A DNA stretch of 64,000 nucleotides, taken from NCBI GenBank assembly GCA_030267565.1, contig BRXU01000002.1, forward strand, positions 8,065,001 through 8,129,000, in the 5' to 3' direction. Numbering within the stretch: the first letter of the stretch is position 1; each line of letters starts with the position of its first letter. The stretch comes from Pleodorina starrii. Taxonomy: Eukaryota > Chlorophyta > Chlorophyceae > Chlamydomonadales > Volvocaceae. Positions 1 through 13,200 of the stretch are shown here, piece by piece. A program made the position numbers and the translations under genes. The notes under the pieces were generated by a model. The model saw nothing but the letters and a program-made list of their open reading frames with translations, ran no database searches and was not told the DNA's origin.

Positions 1-3000
1 CGGCGGCGAGGACACCGGGGGAGGCGGTGCCTGGGTCGGGGGGTGACAAGGCGGCGGAGGGCGATGGGGAGGAGGAGGAGGATGAGGAGGGCGAGGCGGT
101 GGAGGAGGAGGAAGGCGGCGTGCAGGTGCGGCGGGACCCTGGTGCTGGTGGGTTACCGTCGTGGCATTTCCCTTCCCAGGTGCTGCTGCTGCTGCTGCTG
201 CTGGTCGGGTACTGCTGCTATTGTTTGGTTGGTTGGGTGGGTGGGTGGGCGATACGGCCATTATCATTGTCATGTCCAGGTCGCTGTTGACGCTCTACGC
301 GCTAAGCGTCGTGCCAGCGTCATGTCCCGCTCGAGGACCGCACAACCAATGGTTCCTCAACGTTGCGGAAGGGCACTGCGCTTCTTAGCCGTGGTTATCG
401 TCGCCGGGTGCTGTAGCTACGGTACCCCGCTGGCGTCCGCAACGACCCCACACCCCTTCCCCCCAATGCCCCCACAACACGCACTTGCCTTCCCCTGCTG
501 TGGCGTTTCGATTCGTTCTCACCCGTCATCCCCACAGCCCCGCTCCCTCCCTCCTCCCCGTGTTCCGACCCTTCCGTTCACTCGCTCAGTTCGATGGACC
601 GCTTACATTCCCCTTCTCCCCCTCCCTGTCCCTGTCCCTCTCCCTCTCCCTCTCCCTCTCCCTCTCCCTCTCCCTCTCCCTCTCCCTCTCCCACCCCCTC
701 GCCCTCTCCCTCTCCCTCTCCCTCTCCCTCTCCCTCTCCCTCTCCCTCTCCCTCTCCCTCCGCCCTGTCTCCCTCCCTCCCCCTCACCTCCCTCCTCCCT
801 CCGCCCTCTCCCTCCGCCCTCTCCCTCTCCCCCCTCTCCCTCCCCCCCTCTCCCTCCGCAGCTCACGGAGGAGGAGCTGTTGGCTCAGTTGGGGTTACGG
901 TTGGACGAGCAACTGGAGCAGATGCAGCGCCAGGTGGGGAGAGGGGGCGGGAGGGGGAGAGCTGGGAGCGGAGAATCGCCTTGCAGAGGGGGGGGAGGGG
1001 AGGGGAGAGGTGGGGATGCACTCCCTCTTCCCCCGCGCGGGGGTCCCGTAGGAAGCGAACTTGGGGGTGCATCTGCCTTCCCGGTGTTGTGCATCCCGTT
1101 TCGTCAACCTCCCTCCCCCCTGGATACCCCCCTCCCTCTGGCGGCGGCGGCCCTCAGGGCGTTCCGCCGGACATCCTGGCCCGCTGGCTGCAAACGGAGC
1201 GGCGGCGGTCCGCCCGCGAGTGGCGGCCGCTGCGGCCGCCGCGCCCCGGTGGGGACGCCTCGTCGCCGCCGCGCTCGCCACAACAACACGACCAGCAGGG
1301 GCCGGAGGAGGAGGAAGAGCCGGCGGCGGCGGCGGCGACTGATGCGCACCTCCGAGTGGTCTCGATCGGGGAGATCCGCGACGGAATCTTTCCGATTGAA
1401 GATCCGGATCTGAAACTGGATCTCATTCTCGGCTGCTTGTGCCTGCTGGGCGTGCCCCTGGCGTCGCCGCCGCCGGCGGCGGCGGCGGCGGCGGCCGCCG
1501 CCGCCGCCGCCGTGCCGCTGCTGAGCAACTCCGTCGGCTGCTGCTCGCAGTCCTTCCTGCGGTTGCTGCCGCAGCGCGCGGCGGTGGCGGTGTGCCAGGG
1601 CTGTCTGCCCGCGGGGCTGGCGGCCGCGGCCGCGGCAGCCTGCGGCGCCGGCGCCGGCGGCGGGCCTGGCGGCGGCGGTGGCGGCCTGGCGGCGACTCCG
1701 CTGTGTGTCCCCTGGTATCTGCAGCACGAGTCGCGGCGGGGGTTCGTGGCGAGGTTGCTGCGGGGGCTGCTGCTGGCGGAGGGGGGGCCGTGCGGAGACC
1801 AGCCTCAGGTGGGCTGAGTGGGGGGAGACGCGTGTGCGGGGATGGGGACGGGATTGAGAAAGGGAAGCGGGGGATCGGAATGTGGGTCACCGATGGGCCC
1901 TAGGCGGGGAGCTCAGCAGACACACACACACACACACACAGACAGACAGACAGACAGACAGACAGGCAGGGCGAGGCCCCGGGGAAATGACGGACCCCAA
2001 GCCTGGGGGGAGAAAGACCCCTCCGCAGCCCCGGACCCACATCCCCACAACCCCCACATCTCACCAACCCCAAAACCCTCACAACCCCAATACCCCAATA
2101 CCAACCCTGCACTCCGCAACAAGAATACAACTTCGAATCCGAATCCAAATCCGAAATCGGCTCTTGACGCCCCAACCGCAGCTGGCGCTGGCGTACTTGC
2201 TAGTGGAGGCCTCCCAGGCGTACGACAACACCGACGCCGCTGACGCTGACGCCGCCGTCCCCGTCGCGTCCCGCCCTTCGCCGCCGCCGCCGCCGCCGCC
2301 GCTGGCCTGCGTCGATCGCGCCCGCGCCGCCGCCCGCTCGCTGCTTTCCTGTCGGCGCAACAGCGTGGCACTGCTGATGGCGCTGGCGGCGGTGGAGGAG
2401 GCGGCGGGGCAGGCCCGGGCGGCGCGGCGGGCGAGAGACGCCGCGCTGGCGGGAGCGGGGGCGCTGCCATCGGAGGAGGCGGCGCTGATGCCGCTGCTGG
2501 TGCACCAGTACGCGGAGGCGGAGCGGGCGGCGGCGGCGGCGGCAGCTGGTACGGCAGCGGAGGCGGTCTTGGAGCCGGCGCTGCGGGCGCATCATGTGCT
2601 GCGGTGGTTCCTGGCGGCGTGGCTACCGGCGCGCGGCGGCGGCGGCGCGACGGCGGCGACGGTGGTGCCGTACACGCCGTACAAGGCGGGCCGGCAGGTG
2701 ACGCGGGAGGACGTGGCGGCGGCGCGGCGGGGCTTCGAGTCGCGGGTGCCGAGTCTGCTGGCGGCTCGCGGCGGAGCCTTGGATGCCTCCTCCGCCTCCT
2801 GTCTCTACATCGGAGGGCTGTTCGAGGCCCTGACGGGGCGGCTGTTCCCCGCAGCGGGAGGCGGGCTGGCGGCGGCGCTGACGGTGTACAAGCACGCCGC
2901 CGCCGCCGTGCCGGCGGCGGTGCGGCAGGCCAGCGGGTATCACGAGGCGCTGGCGGTGTCGTACTGCGGGTTGGTGGTTTCGGAGCTGGCGGCCGCGGTG

Positions 3001-4672
3001 ACGGTAGCCACCGGCGGCGGCGGCGGCGGCGGCGTGCAGCCCGCGAGGGCGCGGATGGCGGTCCTGCAGGTACGACCGACCCACGGGTCGGGGCCCGGAT
3101 TGCCAGTCGGGGCCGGGAAGGAAGGCGGCAAGCCGGATGGCAGCGCAATGGTACCCCGAGGCGATGGGGAGCAGCGGGGGGGAGGGGGTTAATGTCCCGT
3201 TCCGTTTGAAGGATCCGGTCCTCGATAGCTCGCGACAACCCGACAGCCCCCTTCCCTCTCTATCCTATCAATCCTCTCGATCCCCTCGATCCCCTCAATG
3301 CTCCCCCCAATCCCCTCAATCCCCCAATCCCCCCAATCCCCTCAATCCCCCCAATCCCCTCAATCCTCTCAATCCTCGCAACCCTCGCAACCCTCGGAAC
3401 CCTCGCAATTATCGCAACTCATTCGCAGGCTCTGGAGCAGTACCCCGCCAACCCCCAGCTGCTGGCCCTGAGGCTGCAGCTGGGTGGGGGCGGGGCCGGT
3501 GGAGGGCTGGCGGTGGGGGCGGGGGCGGGGGGGCAGTGCCGACTTCGGAGGGATCTGGGCGGGATGGCGGCGGCGCTGCGGAGGCGGGCGGAGGGCTCCC
3601 TGGAGGCGCTGGCGGAGGCGGTGGGAGAGGAGGCGGCGGCGGCGGGAGGGGCGCAAGGTACGGGAGAGGGGAGGGGAGGGGACAGAGCCAAGCGGAGGGG
3701 AAGCGGAGGGGAAGCGGGGCCAAGAGGGAGGGGGCGGGGGCCGACGGCGAGCGTGTATGGGCGTATGGGCGGGTGCGGGGGTCTCGCTGGGTTTGTGGGG
3801 TGGGATGTGAGGGTTGGGGAGGGGATGGGCGGACTGTACGACACGGTAATTCTTGGAGGGCGCCGGTGCGAGCGGTGGGTTGCGCGGATCTCCATGCCCC
3901 TGCACTACCGCCCTGAAGGCTCGCACATGCAGAGCAGCACCCGGTCCGCCGCACATACATCATACATGCTAACACGTACACTGTTTAACACATGGCTTTT
4001 TGGTCAGATAGCGCAATCACAAACTCACTCCAAAAGCCCCGAAACCACCGCAAAATGCCTTGCTACCCTTCTTGCCGCCCTGTTGCCGTCACAGCAGGTC
4101 TCAGCACCGCCGCCGCCGCGTCCGCCGCCGCGGCGCTGTGGTGGGCGCAACTGGCGTCGGAGGCGGCGGTCGGTACGGCCCGCACCGACCCCCCCAACGT
4201 CGCCGCCGCTGCCACCGACCCGCGGGTCACTCGTCTGCTGGAGCGCGCCGCCGCCGCCCGCCATCTGGCGTCCTGCGCGCCCGTGTGGACAGCCTACCTG
4301 GGGCACGAGGCGGCGGCGGCAGCGGCGGCAGGTGGAACAGGCCGACGTGGGGCAGGGGGCGCTCCGAAACGTGTGTTCCTGCGTGCCGTACGGGAGGTGC
4401 CGCTGTCGAAGGAGCTTTGGATGATGGGCCTGTCGGTTCTGGGGCGAGGGCCGCCGGCAGGCGCAGGAGGAGGAGGAGGTGGAGGGGGTGGTGAGGCGGC
4501 GGCTGCAGGTGGTGGTGGTGGTGGGGGTAGTGGGGGTGGGGGTGGTTTGGGGAATGGGTTGTTGACGTCGCGGGAGGTTTCGGAGCTGATGGGTGTGGCG
4601 GCGGACAAGGGTGTGCGGCTGCGTACGGATGTGTACGAGGTGATGCTGCAGCACCTGGCCGAGCAGGACTGA
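1..4672 (+). CDS. NRDE2: NRDE2-family nuclear exosome regulator, 3' part (5' end outside window)
   Basis: Coding exons read as before-1..125, 862..933, 1158..1808, 2182..3069, 3429..3657 and 4095..4672 (acceptor 4098 also keeps frame), with GT/AG borders and one continuous frame to TGA at 4670-4672, about 846 residues in the window. The first part is acidic (Glu-rich). The NRDE-2 signature follows: a W-x-x-E-R segment (ILARWLQTER, then EWRPLRP), DLKLDLILGCLCLLGVP, HAT-like helical repeats (SLLSCRRNSVALL), and the C-terminal block AVREVPLSKELW ... KGVRLRTDVYEVML. Known for the family: nuclear, binds the exosome helicase MTR4 and restrains RNA decay. The N-terminal MTR4-binding part would lie upstream of the window. 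Oddities: poly-Ala and poly-Gly expansions inside the helical region, and a long TCCCTC tract in the intron before 862. Family assignment is by remembered motifs, not a search. Confidence 0.85.
626..771. repeat. TCCCTC hexanucleotide tract
   Basis: Nearly pure CCCTCT/TCCCTC repeat inside the NRDE2 intron 126-861. It keeps several frames open and creates spurious Ser/Leu/Pro-rich ORFs. It may also serve as the pyrimidine-rich part of the intron. Confidence 0.9.
1919..1968. repeat. CA and GACA microsatellite
   Basis: A (CA)n run passes directly into (GACA)n inside the NRDE2 intron 1809-2181. Confidence 0.9.
3270..3420. repeat. Degenerate CCCCTCAAT tandem repeat
   Basis: Repeats of about 9 bases (CCCCTCAAT/CCCCCCAAT, later CCCTCGCAA) occupy the 3' half of the NRDE2 intron 3070-3428 and run to its acceptor. 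Confidence 0.8.
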
Positions 4673-5077
4673 AAGGGCGGGCGGGAATGGGCCAGGCAGG
4701 CGGGCGGGCGAGCGGGAGGGCAGCGGACACACACGAGCGCATTGAGGAGGCCTGGAAGGTTTGTGCAAGTGCTGCGCCGTCCGATATATACCGGTAATAC
4801 CTAACAGATATATTCCCGATTTTGGTTATGAACCAGAAGAGGGTTATGTGTTGACAGAAAAAGGCGCGGGGGCGTGTTGGGGTGCGGGCCGCCCTTGTCG
4901 TATGTTTTGTGTCGTACATAGCACACGAGGTGGGGTTTTGCGGCGCCCGTGGTCTTCACTACCGACGCTGCATTGCTGTCCCTGTTCATATGTTCTTTTG
5001 CAAGTTCTTTGCAAAATAATTGAAGTAAACTTCTTCAGGGACATGTGGCCACAGAGTCGTGCGATCGCACTAAGTAG

Positions 5078-5108
5078 CTGTTATCCAGCTCCTCTGTAAG
5101 TAATTAAT
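5078..5108 (+). repeat. Dispersed motif, copy 1 (CCAGCTCCTCTGTAA core)
   Basis: GCTGTTATCCAGCTCCTCTG followed by TAA and AT-rich sequence. It matches a direct copy at about 5448-5478 and an inverted copy at about 6351-6378. Confidence 0.7.
5095..5099 (+). terminator. Candidate TGTAA poly(A) signal for NRDE2
   Basis: TGTAA, the usual chlamydomonad polyadenylation signal, lies about 420 bases after the NRDE2 stop. A second TGTAA at 5465-5469 sits in a copy of the same local motif, so the true site is uncertain. Confidence 0.35.
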
Positions 5109-5447
5109 GTGGCCTCTTTTGAGCATACCGGCACTTTGCCCCGGTTGCAAATTGCCGGGAAGGGCCGGGACACCTCGCAATCAAGGCCTTTGTGCCATGT
5201 AGCCATTTTCCTCACCCTTGGACCCAGGCGGATGCGGATGACAACTTGATTATTTGACGGCCTTGGTTTTTTGACGGCGTTAGGACTCGATCGCGACATC
5301 GGTTCGTCACCTGAGAGAGACGCAACCATCCGCCAGCCCCGTGCTATCAGGGCAGCAGGACAGCAGCAAGCGCGACAACTGAAAACGTTGCCAGGCGGGG
5401 ACCCCAAGACGCAATATTTCTTAGGTTGCAGCGATGAACAGCAGTTG

Positions 5448-5478
5448 CTGTTTTCCAGCTCCTCTGTAATTGATAAAT
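5448..5478 (+). repeat. Dispersed motif, copy 2
   Basis: Shares GCTGTT-T-CCAGCTCCTCTGTAA with the copy at 5078. The following AT-rich bases differ slightly. Confidence 0.7.
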
Positions 5479-6340
5479 GAACTCATTAATAAACAGCACC
5501 ACAAGCGGTTTTATTGCCCCGAAAGAGAGAAACCGGCGTTGTAACCGTCGTCGCGGTCAGCAGACGTATCGAACACCCTTTGCACACTGCGGCTGATTAC
5601 GGCAGCTGCAGAGTCGATAACGCATTTTGCGGGGTTTTGGATTTTGGGGCTCGTAAGCGCTGCGGGTGTGCGGGAGCACGACGCTCGTCATTTCGTTTCA
5701 CGGGACTCGAGTCGCTCGTCAATTCGGGTTAGAGCGCTGGTCGTTTCGTTTCCGGATTCTTTTCGAATCCTGCGATTCCGGATTTGCTGCGACGTATCGA
5801 TATCCAAGATCGTGTCCAGATCTTCCCGTCAGTCCAGCAGATCAGCTCGCACTTGTCTGTAGCGCTGCACCATCTGAGTGCCGTATGGTATGGGCCTTAT
5901 GGATGGCGGGTAGGTACATTGAGCGAGGACTGATAATCATGCATCGATCTAGGAAGGTTCCAGGAGAAGGGGAGGTCAGGTAGTCACCATCTGCTGCGAA
6001 GACTCCGGCCCTGCCGTCAACGAAATGTGCAATATGTGCGCATGAAGTACAGCTGCTGCTGATGCTGCTGCTGCTGATGCGAGGACAGCAGCTAGGCGTC
6101 GGAGCTGCAAGCGTCAGCAGATGTACTTATGAATGTACGAATGTTAATAGGACTGTGAGAATGTTTTTCAGGCGATACAGGCGTTTTGCAAATGCGGCAA
6201 ATGCGCACGCCGCTGCGGACTCGTGTTGTTGCCCCGCAGCGACTCGGAAGGGATCGAATACGGCGGCGTCGGCGGTGGCTGGGGTGGCATCACTGCTGTA
6301 ATAATCACGCACGAGCGGGCAAATTTTTTCCGTCAAATAC

Positions 6341-6388
6341 TGCCAATTGATAGAATTAATTACAGAGGAGCTGGATATGCCAATTGAT
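6341..6388 (-). repeat. Dispersed motif, inverted copy, bounded by an 11-bp direct repeat
   Basis: An inverted copy of the motif (ATTAATTACAGAGGAGCTGG on the + strand) lies between two copies of TGCCAATTGAT at 6341-6351 and 6378-6388. The layout resembles a tiny insertion with a target-site duplication. No coding content. Confidence 0.6.
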
Positions 6389-7242
6389 CCGTGGTATCGT
6401 ATCAAGTAACCGCACATCTTTCGTCGTGGCACACGTGGCAAGCGTCGCCCCTGCGCTTTTCCGTCGAGCGAACTGGCTTCGACGAGACCTGACGAGACGG
6501 TGCGCGACTTTGATGGCCATTCAGGTCCTGCAATAGCATTAAGAGGAAGCTGTGAAAATCACCTATTCATTGCAATAATTGGTAAGGCTGTGCTGCGGGG
6601 AGTAAAGGTGGGATGTTGCTCGCTTGTGCATAGTTGTCAGCAAAATGAACTCTAGTCGATTGCAATTCACAGGCGCTTGCACATGAACCGCAGTTCAGCA
6701 AATCAAGCTTATGTCAATCACATTACAGCAGGCCCAGAAGAAATACATATGCTTTGTGCCGAAGTACAACTATAACTGGATGACGGAATACGTTACGAAT
6801 AGCGGCTTGCAACAGTTGCAGCGACGTAAAGGCAACCATAAAGGTTTAATAGTCCAGTTCAGTTATGGCCATCATGATGTCTGTTGCGCCAATTCGGGCT
6901 TTGCGCCCGCTGGAAACGGTGACGACCCCGACGACGCGATGGCCCGCCAAGAGCGACCGTAATTCTCTCATCAGCACTTGCGCGCGCGAATAGCTGCACT
7001 TACTTCATTTTAATGTTAAAATCTGTCGTCATCATGTAAAATAACGATAGACTGCAGCTGAAGTCATCAAACTTGGCTAGCGACATTGGACAATGAACAC
7101 CAAACCTTCCTTTAACTGTATATTCCAACATTTATCATGTTATTGTACAACTGTAGAGTCCATAGATGTTTAGATTTTGGCGGTCGGGCGTTTAAGCGCT
7201 AGCAGAGCTACCATCAACTTACTTCACCTGACACGACGCAGC

Positions 7243-10200
7243 ATGGCCATCATAACACGCTTAGTATGCTTATTGATTGTTAGCGTCGCGTTAGATGTGA
7301 AAGCCAATCATCTGTCGCTGGAGGTCTCACCAGGTGGGCTTCGGATGGGCATCCTTAACTTCCTGACTTGTCACTTGATCAATCAAAACAGTAAATTACA
7401 AAATAATAAGCAGCTTAAGATGGATTATATGGAACATCACAATGACACGTATTCCATAAGGCAAAATCGCGACGCCTACCAGCAGCGTTTCAAGGACGAC
7501 ATGGTTACAATCAACTAAAACGAGGCCGCAATGAACACATATGTTATACATATACAAATGCAGGCGCATCGACCGTGCGGAGGCTGCTTGGCGTCGATTC
7601 AAGTACCAGCACGACATCACATCATGCCCCGCCCACTCCCGCGGCGCCTCCCGCGCCTCAGCCCGACGGCCATTCGTCACCTCAACTTCCAACACAGCAA
7701 ATCGTCCGGGCTCCCCAGCCGAGCGCCCCGCCTTGGCCTGGGATACTGCACCAGCAGCCATCCACAGCCCCAGCCAGGCCGCCGCCTGTGAGAACCTCCA
7801 GCGCAGTACCCTCAGCCAGCCCGCCCCCGCTTCCCGGCCCGTACGCAACAACACCGCAACCAGCACCACGCAGCTTGGTGCCGCCGCCGGGCCTCAATGT
7901 CGCGGCCAAACCGCCCACCGCCGTGCCGCCAGTCCCCATCGGCACTGGCGCGCTGAGGCCGACCCCGCCGCCCCATCCAGCGCCACCCCCCCAACCGACT
8001 CCACAGAGCCAACTTCAGCCCTCACCGCCCTCCGCACAACCGCGGCCTCCACCGCTTGGCGCTCCCCGGCCTCCCTTCATTGCAGCGCCGCCCGCAGCAG
8101 CAACCCCGGGGCCTCCACCGCCCCGAGCGGAGCAGCCTGCAGTACAGCCAACGCCACGGCCGCCCGCGGATACGCAGTCCCCGCGACCAGTCCTGAGCTC
8201 CCCACCGCGACCTCCGCCGACGCCACCACCCCAGGGAGGGCCACCCGTAGCAGCGGCCAAGCCGCCGGACCCATCCCCGTCTCCACTTCCTGTCACAAAG
8301 CTGGGCCCTCCGACCCCACCACCAGTGCCGCCGCCTGCTCAGCGTCAGCCAAGCCCTGGGCCTGCAAATGGATTTCTTTCGCCACCACTTCCTGTCACAA
8401 AGCTGGGCCCTCCGACCCCACCACCCGTGCCGCCGCCAAGTCAGCGCCAGCAAAGCCCTGGGCCTGCAAATGGATTTCCTTCGCCACCACTTCCTGTCAC
8501 AAAGCTGGGCCCTCCGACCCCACCACCGGTGCCGCCGCCAAGTCAGCGCCAGCAAAGCCCTGGGCCTGCAAATGGATTTCCTTCGCCACCACTTCCTGTC
8601 ACAAAGCTGGGCCCTCCGACCCCGCAACCCGTGCAGCCGCCTAGTCAGCGTCAGCCAAGCCCTGGGCCTGCAAATGGATTTCCTTCACCACCACTTCCCT
8701 TCACAAAGCTGGGCCCTCCAACCCCACCAACCGTGCAGCCGCCTAGTCAGCGTCAGCCAAGCCCTGGGCCGACAAATGGATTTCCTTCGCCACCACTTCC
8801 TGTCACAAAGCTGGGCCCTCCGACCCCACCACCGGTGCCGCCGCCAAGTCAGCGCCAGCAAAGCCCTGGGCCGACAAATGGATTTCCTTCGCCACCACTT
8901 CCTGTCACAAAGCTGGGCCCTCCGACCCCACCTCCGGTGCCGCCGCCAAGTCAGCGCCAGCAAAGCCCTGGGCCTGCAAATGGATTTCCTTCGCCACCAC
9001 TTCCTGTCACAAAGCTGGGCCCTCCGACCCCACCAACCGTGCCGCCGCCAAGTCAGCGTCAGCCAAGCCCTGGGCCGACAAATGGATTTCCTTCGCCACC
9101 ACTTCCTGTCACAAAGCTGGGCCCTCCGACCCCACCACCGGTGCCGCCGCCAAGTCAGCGTCAGCCAAGCCCTGGGCCGACAAATGGATTTCCTTCGCCA
9201 CCACTTCCTGTCACAAAGCTGGGCCCTCCGACCCCGCAACCCGTGCAGCCGCCTAGTCAGCGTCAGCCAAGCCCTGGGCCGACAAATGGATTTCCTTCGC
9301 CACCACTTCCTGTCACAAAGCTGGGCCCTCCGACCCCGCAACCCGTGCCGCCGCCAAGTCAGCGCCAGCAAAGCCCTGGGCCGACAAATGGATTTCCTTC
9401 GCCACCACTTCCTGTCACAAAGCTGGGCCCTCCGACCCCACCACCGGTGCCGCCGCCAAGTCAGCGCCAGCAAAGCCCTGGGCCTTCAAATGGATTTCCT
9501 TCGCCACCACTTCCTGTCACAAAGCTGGGCCCTCCGACCCCACCACCGGTGCCGCCGCCAAGTCAGCGCCAGCAAAGCCCTGGGCCTGCAAATGGATTTC
9601 CTTCGCCACCACTTCCTGTCACAAAGCTGGGCCCTCCGACCCCACCACCGGTGCCGCCGCCAAGTCAGCGCCAGCAAAGCCCTGGGCCTTCAAATGGATT
9701 TCCTTCGCCACCACTTCCTGTCACAAAGCTGGGCCCTCCGACCCCACCACCGGTGCCGCCGCCAAGTCAGCGCCAGCAAAGCCCTGGGCCTGCAAATGGA
9801 TTTCCTTCGCCACCACTTCCTGTCACAAAGCTGGGCCCTCCGACCCCACCAACCGTGCCGCCGCCAAGTCAGCGTCAGCCAAGCCCTGGGCCGACAAATG
9901 GATTTCCTTCGCCACCACTTCCTGTCACAAAGCTGGGCCCTCCGACCCCACCACCGGTGCCGCCGCCAAGTCAGCGCCAGCAAAGCCCTGGGCCTGCAAA
10001 TGGATTTCCTTCGCCACCACTTCCTGTCACAAAGCTGGGCCCTCCGACCCCGCAACCCGTGCAGCCGCCAAGTCAGCGTCAGCCAAGCCCTGGGCCGACA
10101 AATGGATTTCCTTCGCCACCACTTCCTGTCACAAAGCTGGGCCCTCCGACCCCACCACCGGTGCCGCCGCCAAGTCAGCGCCAGCAAAGCCCTGGGCCTT

Positions 10201-13200
10201 CAAATGGATTTCCTTCGCCACCACTTCCTGTCACAAAGCTGGGCCCTCCGACCCCACCACCGGTGCCGCCGCCAAGTCAGCGCCAGCAAAGCCCTGGGCC
10301 TGCAAATGGATTTCCTTCGCCACCACTTCCTGTCACAAAGCTGGGCCCTCCGACCCCACCACCGGTGCCGCCGCCAAGTCAGCGCCAGCAAAGCCCTGGG
10401 CCTGCAAATGGATTTCCTTCGCCACCACTTCCTGTCACAAAGCTGGGCCCTCCGACCCCACCACCGGTGCCGCCGCCAAGTCAGCGCCAGCAAAGCCCTG
10501 GGCCGACAAATGGATTTCCTTCGCCACCACTTCCTGTCACAAAGCTGGGCCCTCCGACCCCACCACCGGTGCCGCCGCCAAGTCAGCGTCAGCCAAGCCC
10601 TGGGCCTGCAAATGGATTTCCTTCGCCACCAATTCCCGTGACAAAGCTGGGCCCTCCGACCCCGCAACCCATGCCGCCGCCAAGCCAGCCGCCAGCGAAC
10701 CCCACGCCACCAGCTTCACCCGGGTTGCCCTCACCTTCAGCCCCAACGGAGCCCACAGTCCCGTCGACGCCGGCCCCGGGCCTGCCGCCAAGCCAGCCGC
10801 CACCGAGCCCCACGCCACCGGCATCACCCGGGGTCCCCTCACCTTCAGCCCCAACGAAGCCCGCAGTCCCGTCGGCGCCGGCCCCGGGCCTGCCGCCAAG
10901 CCAGCCGCCACCGAGCCCCACGCCGCCGGCATCACCCGGGTTGCCCTCACCTTCAGCCCCAACGGAGCCCGCAGTCCCGTCGACGCCGGCCCCGGGCCTG
11001 CCGCCAAGCCAGCCGCCACCGAGCCCCACGCCACCGGCATCGTCCGGGGTGCCCTCACCTTCAGCCCCAACGGAGCCCGCAGTTCCGGCGACCCCTGCCC
11101 CGGGCACGCCGCCAAGCCAGCCGCCAGCGAACCCCACGCCACCGGCATCGCCCGGGATGCCCTCACCTTCATCTCCAACGGCGCCTGCTGTCCCAGCGGC
11201 CCCGGCCCCGGGCCTGCCGCCAAGCCAGCCGCCAGCGAACCCCACGCCGCCGTCATCGCCCGGGATGCCCTCACCTTCATCCCCAACGGTGCCCGCAGTT
11301 CCGTCGACCCCAGCCCCGGGCACGCCGCCAAGCCAGCCGCCAGCGAACCCCACGCCGCCGGCATCGCCCGGGATGCCCTCACCTTCATCCCCAACGGTGC
11401 CCGCAGTTCCGTCGACCCCAGCCCCGGGCACGCCGCCAAGCCAGCCGCCAGCGAACCCCACGCCGCCGGCATCGCCCGGGGTGCCCTCACCTTCATCTCC
11501 AACGGCGCCTGCTGTCCCAGCGGCCCCGGCCCCGGGCCTGCCGCCAAGCCAGCCGCCAGCGAACCCCACGCCGCCGGCATCGCCCGGGATGCCCTCACCT
11601 TCATCCCCAACGGTGCCCGCAGTTCAGGCGACCCCAGCCCCGGGCACGCCGCCAAGCCAGCCGCCAGCGAACCCCACGCCGCCGGCATCGCCCGGGGTGC
11701 CCTCACCTTCATCTCCAACGGCGCCTGCTGTCCCAGCGGCCCCGACCCCGGGCCTGCCGCCAAGCCAGCCGCCAGCGAGCCCCACGCCACCGGCATCGCC
11801 CGGGGTGCCCTCACCTTCATCCCCAACGGTGCCCGCAGTTCCGTCGACCCCGGCCCCGGGCCTGCCGCCAAGCCAGCCGCCAGCGGACTCCACGCCGCCG
11901 GCATCGCCCGGGATGCCCTCACTTTCATCCCCAACGGTGCCCGCAGTTCCGTCGACCCCAGCCCCGGGCACGCCGCCAAGCCAGCCGCCAGCGAACCCCA
12001 CGCCGCCGGCATCGCCCGGGATGCCCTCACCTTCATCCCCGACGGTGCCCGCAGTTCCATCGACCCCAGCCCCGGGCCTGCCGCCAAGCCAGCCGCCAGC
12101 GAACCCCACGCCGCCGGCATCGCCCGGGGTGCCCTCACCTTCATTCCCAACGGAGCCCGCAGTTCCGGCGACCCCTGCCCCGGGCCTGCCGCCCAGCCAG
12201 CCGCCAGCGAACCCAACGCCGCCGGCATCGCCCGGGGTGCCCTCACCTTCATCTCCAACGGCGCCTGCTGTCCCAGCGGCCCCGGCCCCGGGCCTGCCGC
12301 CAAGCCAGCCGCCAGCGAACCCCACGCCGCCGGCATCGCCCGGGATGCCCTCACCTTCATCCCCAACGGTGCCCGCAGTTCCGTCGACCCCAGCCCCGGG
12401 CACGCCGCCAAGCCAGCCGCCAGCGAACCCCACGCCGCCGGCATCGCCCGGGATGCCCTCACCTTCATCCCCAACGGTGCCCGCAGTTCCGTCGACCCCA
12501 GCCCCGGGCACGCCGCCAAGCCAGCCGCCAGCGAACCCCACGCCGCCGGCATCGCCCGGGGTGCCCTCACCTTCATCTCCAACGGCGCCTGCTGTCCCAG
12601 CGGCCCCGGCCCCGGGCCTGCCGCCAAGCCAGCCGCCAGCGAACCCCACGCCGCCGGCATCGCCCGGGATGCCCTCACCTTCATCCCCAACGGTGCCCGC
12701 AGTTCCGTCGACCCCAGCCCCGGGCACGCCGCCAAGCCAGCCGCCAGCGAACCCCACGCCGCCGGCATCGCCCGGGGTGCCCTCACCTTCATCTCCAACG
12801 GCGCCTGCTGTCCCAGCGGCCCCGACCCCGGGCCTGCCGCCAAGCCAGCCGCCAGCGAGCCCCACGCCACCGGCATCGCCCGGGGTGCCCTCACCTTCAT
12901 CCCCAACGGTGCCCGCAGTTCCGTCGACCCCGGCCCCGGGCCTGCCGCCAAGCCAGCCGCCAGCGGACTCCACGCCGCCGGCATCGCCCGGGATGCCCTC
13001 ACTTTCATCCCCAACGGTGCCCGCAGTTCCGTCGACCCCAGCCCCGGGCACGCCGCCAAGCCAGCCGCCAGCGAACCCCACGCCGCCGGCATCGCCCGGG
13101 ATGCCCTCACCTTCATCCCCGACGGTGCCCGCAGTTCCATCGACCCCAGCCCCGGGCCTGCCGCCAAGCCAGCCGCCAGCGAACCCCACGCCGCCGGCAT

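Larger units (their letters stand above)
4673..7242. other. Intergenic region, AT-richer, no confident gene
   Basis: About 2.6 kb between the NRDE2 stop and the start of the CAP-domain gene. Base composition is clearly less GC-rich than the flanks. It should hold the NRDE2 3' UTR and the promoter of the next gene. It contains three copies of a 14-base motif (CCAGCTCCTCTGTAA core) and an 11-bp direct repeat. Open frames here are short and resemble no family I know, so none is called. Confidence 0.7.

Noticed and set aside
578..866. Ser/Leu, Ser/Pro and Gly/Glu/Arg ORFs at the left end
   Set aside because: Translations of the TCCCTC tract in an NRDE2 intron.
8368..10641. Overlapping + strand ORF of 757 codons in another frame
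   Set aside because: It exists only inside the 102-bp array and ends where the array ends. No start context or domain.
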